Below the pieces are notes generated by a model. It was given only the letters and a program-made list of their open reading frames with translations. It made no database searches and was not told where the DNA came from. A DNA stretch of 9,566 nt from Allobosea sp. (GTDB lineage Bacteria > Pseudomonadota > Alphaproteobacteria > Rhizobiales > Beijerinckiaceae). The position numbers and the translations under genes are program-made. Each line of letters begins with the position of its first letter. Position 1 is the first letter of the stretch. The stretch spans positions 1-9,566 of the forward strand of contig JAKFWE010000288.1 in assembly GCA_021732895.1 (NCBI GenBank), written 5' to 3'. Shown here piece after piece: positions 1-6,629 of this stretch.

Positions 1-2403
1 CCGCGCAACGCCGTCGAGGCGGCGCTGCTGGAGGCGGCCAGACGTGTTCTCGGCTCCCAGAGCCTGCCCTTCGAGGCGGACTTCTTCGTCGATCTCGGCG
101 GCCACTCGCTGCTGGCGGCGCGCTTCATCTCTATCGTGCGCGAAACGCCGGCCTATGCCGGCATCACCCTGCAGGACGTCTATGGCGCGCGCACGCTGCG
201 CGCGATGGCGGCGCTGCTCGAGCAGCGGGGCGCGGCGGAGACGCTCGACCTCTCCTTCACGCCGCCGCCGTTCCGGCGTCGCTTCCTGTGCGGGCTGGCC
301 CAGGCCGCGGCCCTGCCGGTGATCATCGCGCTGTCGACCTCGCAATGGCTCGGCGTCTTCGTCACCTACCTGCTGCTTTCCGGGCAGGACTGGTCGCTGG
401 GCGCGCAGGTCGTGGCGCTGCTGGCCGTCTATGTCGCGATCACGCTCGTCACCGGGTTGATCTCGGTGGCGCTGAAATGGATCGTGCTCGGCCGGACGAA
501 GCCGGGAACCTACCCGCTCTGGGGCGTCTACTATTTCCGCTGGTGGTTCGCCTCGCGCGTGGCGGGCCTCGTCCACATCAAGTGGCTGCAATGCACGCCG
601 GTGATGCGCTTCTACTGGCGGCTGCTCGGGGCCAGGGTCGGCCGCGACGTGCTGATCTCCGATTACGAGGCCGGCGCGGTCGATCTGATCGAGATCGGCG
701 ACGGCTCGGCGCTGGGCTCGAAGACCACCTTCGCCAATGGCGAGGCCATCGGCGACAAGCTGGTTCTCGGCCGCATCACCATCGGCAAGGACGTCTATGC
801 CGGGGCCTCCGTGGTCTTCGGCCATGGCTGCGTCGTCGGCGACCATGCCGAACTCCTCGACCTGACGACGATCGCGCCGGGCGCGCATGTCGGCAAGGCC
901 GAAATCTGGGACGGTTCGCCCGGCCGCAAGACCGGCATGGTCGATCTCGACGCGCTGCCGGAGCAGGCGCAGGCGAGCCCGCGCCGGCGCGCCGCGATGA
1001 CGGCCTTCTACGTCGCCATGCTGATCCTGCTGCCGCCGATCAGCCTGCTGCCGATCTTTCCGGCGTTCTGGATGTTCGACCAGATCGACGACTGGATCTC
1101 GACCTGGTCCGACGTCAGCTATCTCTGGTATCTGCCACTGCTGACCTGGCCTACGGCGATCGGGCTGATCACCATCACCGTGTTCCTGATGGCGGGCCTG
1201 CGCTGGGCCATCCTGCCGCGCGTCTCGACCGGCTCATGGTCGATCCATTCCGGCTTCTACGCCCGCAAATGGACGGTCGGTCTGGCGACCGAGGTGACGC
1301 TGGAGACGCTGTCCTCGCTGTTCGCGACCATCTACATGCGCGCCTGGTACCGGATGATGGGGGCGAGCATCGGGCAGGGGGCCGAAATCTCGACCAACCT
1401 TTCGGGCCGTTTCGACATCACCGCCATCGGCGCCGGCAACTTCATCGCCGACGAGGTCGTCTTCGGCGACGAGGACATGCGGCGCGGCTACATGCGCCTC
1501 GAGACGACGCGAACCGGCGACCAGGTCTTCGTCGGCAACGACGCCGTGGTGCCGCCGGGATCGTCGATTCCCGACCGGGTGCTGATCGGCATCAAGTCGA
1601 AGCCGCCGGCCAACGAGGCGATGCAGGCCGGCGACACCTGGTTCGGCTCGCCGCCGATCAGGCTGCCGACGCGCCAGAAGGTCGATCTCGGCGCCAACTG
1701 GACCTATGCGCCCTCGACGAAGAAGAAACTGCTGCGCGCCGGGTTCGAGGCGCTGCACACCTCGTTCCCCGCGATGCTGTTCATCACCTTCGGCACGCTG
1801 TCGGTCGATCTCGTGCTCCAGCAGAAGATTTTCGACCGCGACTGGCTCGGTCTGGCGCTGTCATTCATGGCCGTCGCCGTGCTGATCGCGGTGACGCAGG
1901 CGCTGATCTGCGTCGCCTACAAATGGCTGACGATGGGCGTCTACAAGCCGGTGATGAAGCCGATGTGGTCGTGGTGGGCGATGCGCACCGAATCCGTCGC
2001 GGTGCTGTATTCGGGGCTGGGCGGCAAGGTGCTGTTCGAATATCTGCGCGGCACGCCGTTCCTGCCCTGGTTCCTGCGTCTTTTCGGGGCGAAGCTCGGC
2101 AAAGGCGTCTGGATGGACATGACCGACATCACCGAGTTCGACTGCGTCACGATCGGCGATTTCTGCCAGATCAACGCCCATTCGGCGCTGCAGACGCATC
2201 TCTACGAGGACCGGGTGATGAAGGTCGGGCGGGTCCATCTCGGCCGCGGCGTCAGCGTCGGGGCGGGCGCGACGGTGCTCTACGACACCCGCGTCGGCGA
2301 CTACGCCCAGATCGGCCTCTTGACCGTGATCATGAAGGGCGAGAACCTGCCGGCGCATACGCGCTGGGAAGGCGCGCCGGCAAGGCCGGCGGGGGGGCAT
2401 TGA
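1..2403 (+). CDS. Pls/PosA-type membrane non-ribosomal peptide synthetase, C-terminal part (5' end outside window)
   Basis: The frame is open from base 1, giving 800 residues before TGA at 2401. Numbering from base 1, residues 1-75 form a peptidyl carrier domain with DLGGHSL at 31-37; Ser36 is the expected phosphopantetheine attachment site. Then come three similar units, each a hydrophobic helix pair followed by a hexapeptide-repeat (left-handed beta-helix) domain. Helix pairs lie near residues 98-160, 331-400 and 585-640; beta-helix parts near 208-310, 450-555 and 690-795. This carrier, six-helix, three-domain order is that of epsilon-poly-lysine synthetase (Pls) and PosA-like enzymes, which polymerise an amino acid at the inner membrane without a standard condensation domain. 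The adenylation domain should lie upstream. The amino acid used cannot be told from this fragment. Family is fairly sure; product unknown. No terminator is evident in the 33 bp before the convergent toxin gene. Confidence 0.88.
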   Translation, partial: PRNAVEAALLEAARRVLGSQSLPFEADFFVDLGGHSLLAARFISIVRETPAYAGITLQDVYGARTLRAMAALLEQRGAAETLDLSFTPPPFRRRFLCGLAQAAALPVIIALSTSQWLGVFVTYLLLSGQDWSLGAQVVALLAVYVAITLVTGLISVALKWIVLGRTKPGTYPLWGVYYFRWWFASRVAGLVHIKWLQCTPVMRFYWRLLGARVGRDVLISDYEAGAVDLIEIGDGSALGSKTTFANGEAIGDKLVLGRITIGKDVYAGASVVFGHGCVVGDHAELLDLTTIAPGAHVGKAEIWDGSPGRKTGMVDLDALPEQAQASPRRRAAMTAFYVAMLILLPPISLLPIFPAFWMFDQIDDWISTWSDVSYLWYLPLLTWPTAIGLITITVFLMAGLRWAILPRVSTGSWSIHSGFYARKWTVGLATEVTLETLSSLFATIYMRAWYRMMGASIGQGAEISTNLSGRFDITAIGAGNFIADEVVFGDEDMRRGYMRLETTRTGDQVFVGNDAVVPPGSSIPDRVLIGIKSKPPANEAMQAGDTWFGSPPIRLPTRQKVDLGANWTYAPSTKKKLLRAGFEALHTSFPAMLFITFGTLSVDLVLQQKIFDRDWLGLALSFMAVAVLIAVTQALICVAYKWLTMGVYKPVMKPMWSWWAMRTESVAVLYSGLGGKVLFEYLRGTPFLPWFLRLFGAKLGKGVWMDMTDITEFDCVTIGDFCQINAHSALQTHLYEDRVMKVGRVHLGRGVSVGAGATVLYDTRVGDYAQIGLLTVIMKGENLPAHTRWEGAPARPAGGH

Positions 2404-2436
2404 GGGGGGCTTCCTCTCCGGGATCGCCTGTCGCGG

Positions 2437-2865
2437 CTACGGGACCAATTCGGTCAGCACAGCCAATCCTGCGCCAGCTTGAGCCTGGAGCTGGTCCCGG
2501 GTGCAGAGCTTGATCGCGTGGTTGGCGGCGAGCGCGAGATGGAGCGCGTCGCCGGCTCGCAAACCGACTGAGCTACGGTCGGCGAACGCCGTCGCCTGGC
2601 GAAAATGCTCGCGCAAGACGGGGAGGCATTCGATCTCGCTATCGAGCAGGTCTGCGAGTCGCTCGAGCGCGCGCGCTCGAGCTTCTTCAGACAGCCGGTT
2701 CGAGCGCAACTTGACGGAGTGCGCCGCCGAGAATTCCGCGACGACCCAATCGCTGACGACGAAACGACAAGCGGCGTGCTGTTCCAGCCACCTGTTGACG
2801 ACCTCTGAATTGGGTTCGGTGACCAGCGCCGTCACGACGAGAGACGTATCGAGATAAAGTCTCAA
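2437..2865 (-). CDS. PIN-domain toxin (VapC-like ribonuclease) of a type II toxin-antitoxin pair
   Basis: The 142-residue product is normal length for a VapC-like PIN ribonuclease, which cuts RNA (often tRNA or rRNA) when freed from its antitoxin. The acidic metal-site residues are visible: Asp6 in LYLDTSLVV, Glu44 in VAEF, Asp106 in GDALHLA and Asp124 in CTRDQL. The start is a TTG (bases 2865-2863 on the minus strand) overlapping the TGA stop of the antitoxin by four bases (TTGA). It is supported by a good Shine-Dalgarno, GAGGAA, five bases upstream inside the antitoxin's last codons, and by the absence of any other Met. The overlap and weak start imply translational coupling that keeps toxin below antitoxin. 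The gene sits tail to tail with the peptide synthetase, 33 bp away. RNA target unknown. Confidence 0.9.
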   Translation of the reverse strand: MRLYLDTSLVVTALVTEPNSEVVNRWLEQHAACRFVVSDWVVAEFSAAHSVKLRSNRLSEEARARALERLADLLDSEIECLPVLREHFRQATAFADRSSVGLRAGDALHLALAANHAIKLCTRDQLQAQAGAGLAVLTELVP

Positions 2866-3104
2866 TAGCGTTCCTCATCGCGAAACCGACGCATGAATTC
2901 ACCCCCATCCTCGTCCTGCATCGGCATTGTCGCCTGATGCGCCCGCAATCTTGCGACATCCAGGGGCTTCTTCGGCTTCTCGATCGGCACGAGCCGGGCG
3001 GCCGGTTTGCCATGGCGCAGGATCACCACGCTCTCGCCCGCCTCGGCTGCGTCGACCAGCGCACTCAGCCGGGCTTTGGCGTCGGCGAGGCTGACCGCGT
3101 TCAT
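2862..3104 (-). CDS. Phd/YefM-family antitoxin of the PIN toxin pair
   Basis: This 80-residue protein starts MNAVSLADAKARLSALVDAA and continues with GESVVILRHGKPAARLVP, the typical N-terminal DNA-binding fold of Phd/YefM antitoxins (about residues 1-45). The charged tail (about 50-80, rich in D, E and R) is the usual disordered segment that covers the toxin's active site. It is first in the operon, with the toxin start overlapping its stop. The ATG at 3104 has AGGAG (3110-3114 on the minus strand) six bases upstream. Family knowledge says such antitoxins bind a palindrome in their own promoter and repress with toxin as co-repressor; a matching 18-bp palindrome lies immediately upstream. Pairing of a Phd/YefM antitoxin with a PIN toxin is common. 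Confidence 0.9.
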   Translation of the reverse strand: MNAVSLADAKARLSALVDAAEAGESVVILRHGKPAARLVPIEKPKKPLDVARLRAHQATMPMQDEDGGEFMRRFRDEERY

Positions 3105-3114
3105 GACAATCTCC

Positions 3115-3132
3115 TGACCAATTAATTGGTCA
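3115..3132. promoter_or_regulatory. 18-bp perfect palindrome, probable antitoxin operator
   Basis: TGACCAATTAATTGGTCA is identical to its own reverse complement over all 18 bases. It directly follows (in the minus direction) the likely -10 box of the toxin-antitoxin promoter and directly abuts the antitoxin's AGGAG ribosome-binding site, so it covers the expected transcription start. Position, symmetry and AT-rich core in GC-rich DNA fit an autorepression operator for the Phd/YefM protein. The binding itself is inferred. Confidence 0.75.
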
Positions 3133-3160
3133 TATTAAGTCGGCCTCCTCCTCTTGCCAA
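3132..3160 (-). promoter_or_regulatory. sigma70-type promoter of the toxin-antitoxin operon
   Basis: On the minus strand TTGGCA (3155-3160; 5 of 6 to the -35 consensus) is followed after exactly 17 bases by TAATAT (3132-3137; 4 of 6 to the -10 consensus). Transcription would begin a few bases on, inside the 18-bp palindrome, giving a leader of roughly 20-25 bases before the antitoxin ATG. The spacing is optimal and the position fits the operon. The start site has not been measured. Confidence 0.6.
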
Positions 3161-3237
3161 GAGCGGCCGCGCCGCAGGCTTCCCCGCCGTCGCGTTCCCG
3201 CCTAAGACCCTGCCACCATCTCGTTCAGGCCGCCTCC

Positions 3238-4323
3238 ATGTCGCACAACTCCTTCGGCCATCTCTTCCGCGTCACCACCTTCGGCGAGAGCCATGGGCCG
3301 GCGATCGGCTGCGTCGTCGACGGCTGCCCGCCGCTGATCCCGCTGGCCGAGGCCGAGATCCAGGCCGAACTCGATCGGCGCCGGCCGGGGCAGTCGCGCT
3401 TCACCACGCAGCGCCAGGAGCCCGACCAGGTCCGCATCGTATCCGGCGTCTTCGCCGAGGCGGGCGGCGAACAGGTCACCACGGGCACGTCGATCGGCCT
3501 GATGATCGACAATGTCGACCAGCGCTCGAAGGACTATTCGCAGATCAGCGAGAGCTATCGGCCGGGCCATGCCGATTTCACCTATGACGCGAAATACGGC
3601 GTTCGCGACTATCGCGGCGGCGGGCGCTCCTCGGCGCGCGAGACGGCGATGCGGGTCGCCGCCGGAGCGATCGCGCGCAAGGTGGTGCCGGGGCTGCGGG
3701 TGCGCGGCGCGCTGGTGCAGATGGGCCCGCACCGGATCGACCGGGCGAACTGGGACTGGGACGAGGTCGGCCGCAACCCGTTCTTCTGCCCAGACGCGAA
3801 GGCGGCAGCCTTGTTCGAGGATTATCTCGACGGCGTCCGCAAATCCGGTTCGTCGATCGGCGCGGTGCTGGAGATCGTCGCCGAGGGCGTGCCGGCGGGG
3901 CTCGGCGCGCCGATCTACGGCAAGCTCGACGCCGAGATCGCGGCGGCGCTGATGAGCATCAACGCCGTGAAGGGCGTCGAGATCGGCGACGGCTTCGCGG
4001 CGGCCGAGCTGTCGGGTGAGCAGAACGCCGACGAGATGCGAGCGGGAAACGACGGCGCGCCGCGCTTCCTGTCGAACCACGCCGGCGGCATCCTCGGCGG
4101 CATCTCGACCGGGCAGCCGGTGGTGGCCCGTTTCGCGGTGAAGCCGACCTCGTCGATCCTCAGCCCGCGCGCGACCGTGACACGGGCCGGCGCCGAGACC
4201 GAGATCGTCACCAAGGGCCGCCACGACCCCTGCGTCGGCATCAGGGCGGTCCCCGTCGGCGAGGCCATGGTCGCCTGCGTGCTGGCGGACCATTATCTGC
4301 GTCATCGCGGCCAGATCGGCTGA
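3238..4323 (+). CDS. aroC: Chorismate synthase
   Basis: AroC converts 5-enolpyruvylshikimate-3-phosphate to chorismate using reduced FMN, the last common step to aromatic amino acids and folate, in the cytosol. The 361-residue product matches the family's usual length. The family signatures are present: GESHGPAIGCVVDG at residues 16-29, the RGGGRSSARETA segment in the middle, and RHDPCVGIRAVPVGEAM near the C-terminus. The ATG at 3238 gives MSHNSFGHLFRVTTFGESHG, the standard AroC N-terminus; the frame is open further upstream (TTG 3154) but that extension looks nothing like AroC. No clear Shine-Dalgarno precedes the ATG. The roughly 75-bp stretch up to the toxin-antitoxin promoter shows no convincing plus-strand promoter. 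The dehalogenase gene follows after 28 bp and is probably co-transcribed. Confidence 0.97.
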   Translation: MSHNSFGHLFRVTTFGESHGPAIGCVVDGCPPLIPLAEAEIQAELDRRRPGQSRFTTQRQEPDQVRIVSGVFAEAGGEQVTTGTSIGLMIDNVDQRSKDYSQISESYRPGHADFTYDAKYGVRDYRGGGRSSARETAMRVAAGAIARKVVPGLRVRGALVQMGPHRIDRANWDWDEVGRNPFFCPDAKAAALFEDYLDGVRKSGSSIGAVLEIVAEGVPAGLGAPIYGKLDAEIAAALMSINAVKGVEIGDGFAAAELSGEQNADEMRAGNDGAPRFLSNHAGGILGGISTGQPVVARFAVKPTSSILSPRATVTRAGAETEIVTKGRHDPCVGIRAVPVGEAMVACVLADHYLRHRGQIG

Positions 4324-4351
4324 CGGACCCGCCGCCCCACGGAGACGCGAC

Positions 4352-5275
4352 ATGGACGCCGTGCGCATGGATGTGTTGCGGACCCCGGAGGATCGCTTCG
4401 CCGGATTGCCGGATTTTCCCTATGACCCGGTCTATCGCGCCGACCTGCCGGGCTTCGAGGGTCTGCGCATGGCGCTCATCGACGAGGGGCCGCGCGATGC
4501 GCCCGTGTTCCTGTGCCTGCACGGCCAGCCGAGCTGGAGCTACCTCTACCGGCGCATGATCCCGCCTTTCCTGGCGAGCGGGGCGCGCGTCGTCGCGCCG
4601 GATCTGTTCGGCTTCGGGCGCTCCGACAAGCCGGTGGATCCCGGGTTCTATAGCTTCAGCCGGCATCGCGCGGCGCTGCTGGCGCTGATCGCGGCGCTCG
4701 ACCTGCGCGCGATCACGCTGGTGGTGCAGGATTGGGGTGGGCTGATCGGGCTGACCCTGCCGATGAGCGAGCCCTCGCGCCATGCCCGGCTGCTCGTGAT
4801 GAACACGATGCTGGCCGGCGGCGAGACGCCGCTGAGCGACGGCTTCCTCGCCTGGCGCGCCTGGGCCGCCGCCAATCCGGACATGGCCGTCGGCCGATTG
4901 CTGCGGCGCTCCTGCCCGCATCTGACGCCGGCGGAAGCCGCTGCCTACGACGCGCCTTATCCGGACGCAGCCCACAAGGAGGGCGTGCGCCGGTTTCCGC
5001 AACTCGTGCCGGACCGGCCCGACGCCGACGGCGCGGCGCTGTCGCGGCAGGCCATGGCCTTCCTGAAGCGGGACTGGCGCGGGCGCAGCTTCATGGCGAT
5101 CGGCGGCGCCGACCCGGTGCTGGGCGAGCCGGTGATGCAGGCGCTGCGCGCCACGATCCGCGGCTGTCCGGAGCCGCTGATCCTGCCCGAGGCCGGGCAT
5201 TTCGTGCAGGAATGGGGCGACCAGGTGGCGGCGGCGGCGCTGGCGGCCTTCGACGACCGGAGCGTGAAGTTTTAG
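4352..5275 (+). CDS. Haloalkane dehalogenase, DhlA-like (HLD-I) alpha/beta hydrolase
   Basis: This 307-residue alpha/beta hydrolase follows the Xanthobacter DhlA pattern closely from RTPEDRF at the N-terminus to AGHFVQEWG near the C-terminus. Such enzymes hydrolyse a carbon-halogen bond through a covalent ester, releasing halide. Expected residues: nucleophile Asp127 and halide-binding Trp128 in VVQDWGG, second halide-binding Trp168 in GFLAWRAW, acid Asp254 in GGADPVLG, and His283 in AGHF. The oxyanion loop is HGQPSW (57-62), with Gln59 where DhlA has Glu56. No signal peptide, so cytosolic. ATG 4352 is chosen for GGAGA at 4341-4345, six bases upstream; an ATG at 4367 would match the DhlA start more closely but lacks a ribosome-binding site. 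It follows aroC by 28 bp. Subfamily is well supported; the natural substrate is unknown. Confidence 0.88.
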   Translation: MDAVRMDVLRTPEDRFAGLPDFPYDPVYRADLPGFEGLRMALIDEGPRDAPVFLCLHGQPSWSYLYRRMIPPFLASGARVVAPDLFGFGRSDKPVDPGFYSFSRHRAALLALIAALDLRAITLVVQDWGGLIGLTLPMSEPSRHARLLVMNTMLAGGETPLSDGFLAWRAWAAANPDMAVGRLLRRSCPHLTPAEAAAYDAPYPDAAHKEGVRRFPQLVPDRPDADGAALSRQAMAFLKRDWRGRSFMAIGGADPVLGEPVMQALRATIRGCPEPLILPEAGHFVQEWGDQVAAAALAAFDDRSVKF

Positions 5276-5348
5276 TTTCCCTAAAGTTTTTCTTCATTTC
5301 AGTCAATTTTGATTGGCGCTCAAGCCGGCGGCGTCCTATCTGGGTTGC
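5276..5348 (+). promoter_or_regulatory. AT-rich leader before the HTH-ribB gene; probable promoter/operator region
   Basis: This 73-bp spacer has a T/A-rich block (about 5276-5316) that stands out in the GC-rich surroundings. AAGTTTT occurs twice, at 5267-5273 (across the dehalogenase stop) and 5284-5290, 17 bases start to start. TCAATTTTGA at 5303-5312 is a small imperfect inverted repeat. It is too short and lacks the conserved elements for an FMN riboswitch. No convincing -35/-10 pair was found. A promoter and a binding site for the encoded helix-turn-helix are plausible but unproven. Confidence 0.35.
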
Positions 5349-6626
5349 ATGAAGCTCGCCGACTGGCTCGATCAATCCGGCGTCACCCGTTCGGCCTTCG
5401 CGCTGCGCATCGGCGTGACGCCGGGCGCGGTGACCCAGCTTTGCCGCGCCGACGCCGCCTGGCTCTCGCGCGAGACCGCAGAGACGATCGCGCGCGAAAC
5501 CGGCGGCGCGGTCACTCCCAATGATTTTCTCGGCCTGTCGGGGCCGCGCGAGGCCATCATGTCCAGTCACGTCAGCAAGACCATCGAAGCCTTCGCGCGC
5601 GGCGAGATCGTCATCGTCACCGACGACGACGACCGCGAGAACGAGGGCGACCTGATCGTCGCCGCCTCGCTGTGCACGCCGGAGAAGATGGCCTTCATCA
5701 TCCGCAACACCTGCGGCATCGTCTGCGCGCCGCTGACCTCGGCCGAGGCGCGGCGCCTGCGGCTCGACCCGATGGTGTCGAGCAACGACGCGCCGCTCGG
5801 CACCGCCTTCACCGTGACGGTGGACGTCAAGCACGGGCTGACCACCGGCATCTCGGCCGAGCAGCGCTGCAACACCGTGCGCGCTCTGGCCAACGGCAAC
5901 ATGGGCGCGGCCGATTTCGTGCGTCCGGGCCATGTCTTCCCCCTGATCGCCAGGGATGGCGGCGTGCTGATGCGCTCGGGCCATACCGAGGCGGCCGTCG
6001 ATCTGTGCAGGCTCGCCGAGCTGCCCGCCGTGGGCGTCATCTGCGAACTGGCCAATGACGACGGCACGGTGATGAAGGGGCCGCAGATCACCGCCTTCGC
6101 CCGGAAACATGGCTTGCAGCAGATCACCGTCGCCGATCTGATCGCCTATCGCCAGGCGCGCGAGAAGCTGGTCGAGCGGGTGCATTCCTTCCCGGTCAGG
6201 ACGGCGTTCGGCGAGATGACCGGGCATGTCTACACCACGCCCTTCGAGGACACGCAGCATTTCGCCTTCGTCATGGGCAGGCTCGGCGACGGCGAGAAGG
6301 TGCCAGCCAGGCTGCACCGGGCCGATGTGGTCGGCGATGTGCTCGGCGGCGGCGCGGCGATCCAGTGCGCGCTGAAGCGCTTCCAGAAGGACGGCAGGGG
6401 CGTGCTGATCTATCTGCGCGACGGCTCGGCCGGCGTGCCGATCAAGAGCGTCGCCGAGGATTCCGACGCGCTGCGCTCGCAGCAATGGCGCGAGGTCGGC
6501 CTGGGCGCGCAGATCCTGCGCGATCTCGGCGTCGCCTCGATCGTCAACCTGGCGTCGTCGCCGCGCGCCTTCGTGGGGCTGAGCGGCTTCGGCATCGAGA
6601 TCGCGGCGACAGAGCCGCTGGAGTGA
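5349..6626 (+). CDS. ribB: HTH-domain / 3,4-dihydroxy-2-butanone-4-phosphate synthase / degenerate GTP cyclohydrolase II fusion (RibBX-type)
   Basis: RibB converts ribulose 5-phosphate to 3,4-dihydroxy-2-butanone 4-phosphate for riboflavin synthesis. From ATG 5349 the product has 425 residues. Residues 1-60 look like a Cro/CI-type helix-turn-helix (SAFALRIGVTPGAVTQLCR at 15-33, ending VTPNDF). Residues 71-275 are a full RibB domain with DDDDRENEGDLI (92-103), RPGHVFPL (192-199) and SGHTEA (210-215). Residues 280-425 resemble GTP cyclohydrolase II but lack its zinc cysteines: HRADVVGD (323-330) has Asp where the first Cys belongs, and the Cys-x-Cys pair is missing, so no cyclohydrolase activity is expected. 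This matches the RibBX form known in Proteobacteria; the added HTH is unusual. An internal ATG at 5559 (Met71), preceded by GAGG, gives the ordinary RibB start and could yield a 355-residue form. Upstream TTG 5313 is unlikely. Confidence 0.9.
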   Translation: MKLADWLDQSGVTRSAFALRIGVTPGAVTQLCRADAAWLSRETAETIARETGGAVTPNDFLGLSGPREAIMSSHVSKTIEAFARGEIVIVTDDDDRENEGDLIVAASLCTPEKMAFIIRNTCGIVCAPLTSAEARRLRLDPMVSSNDAPLGTAFTVTVDVKHGLTTGISAEQRCNTVRALANGNMGAADFVRPGHVFPLIARDGGVLMRSGHTEAAVDLCRLAELPAVGVICELANDDGTVMKGPQITAFARKHGLQQITVADLIAYRQAREKLVERVHSFPVRTAFGEMTGHVYTTPFEDTQHFAFVMGRLGDGEKVPARLHRADVVGDVLGGGAAIQCALKRFQKDGRGVLIYLRDGSAGVPIKSVAEDSDALRSQQWREVGLGAQILRDLGVASIVNLASSPRAFVGLSGFGIEIAATEPLE

Positions 6627-6629
6627 CGC

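Noticed and set aside
288..2513. Long plus-strand frame of 741 residues overlapping the synthetase
   Set aside because: Its product is R/A/G-rich with no recognisable domain; it is the +2 shadow of the real synthetase frame, which has clear carrier and beta-helix motifs.
3154..3237. 28-residue N-terminal extension of AroC from TTG 3154
   Set aside because: The extension does not resemble any AroC; ATG 3238 gives the canonical MSHNSFGHLFRVTTFGESHG start.
3202..4368. 388-residue minus-strand frame opposite aroC
   Set aside because: Mirror frame of a highly conserved gene; no recognisable domain or credible start context.
5276..5348. FMN riboswitch ahead of ribB
   Set aside because: The spacer is 73 bp and AT-rich in its first half; the conserved G-rich and purine elements of the RFN motif are not present.
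5091..6485. 464-residue minus-strand frame antisense to the dehalogenase and ribB fusion
   Set aside because: Composition (runs of R, A, G, H, D) is that of an antisense shadow in GC-rich DNA, while the plus strand carries full family motifs.
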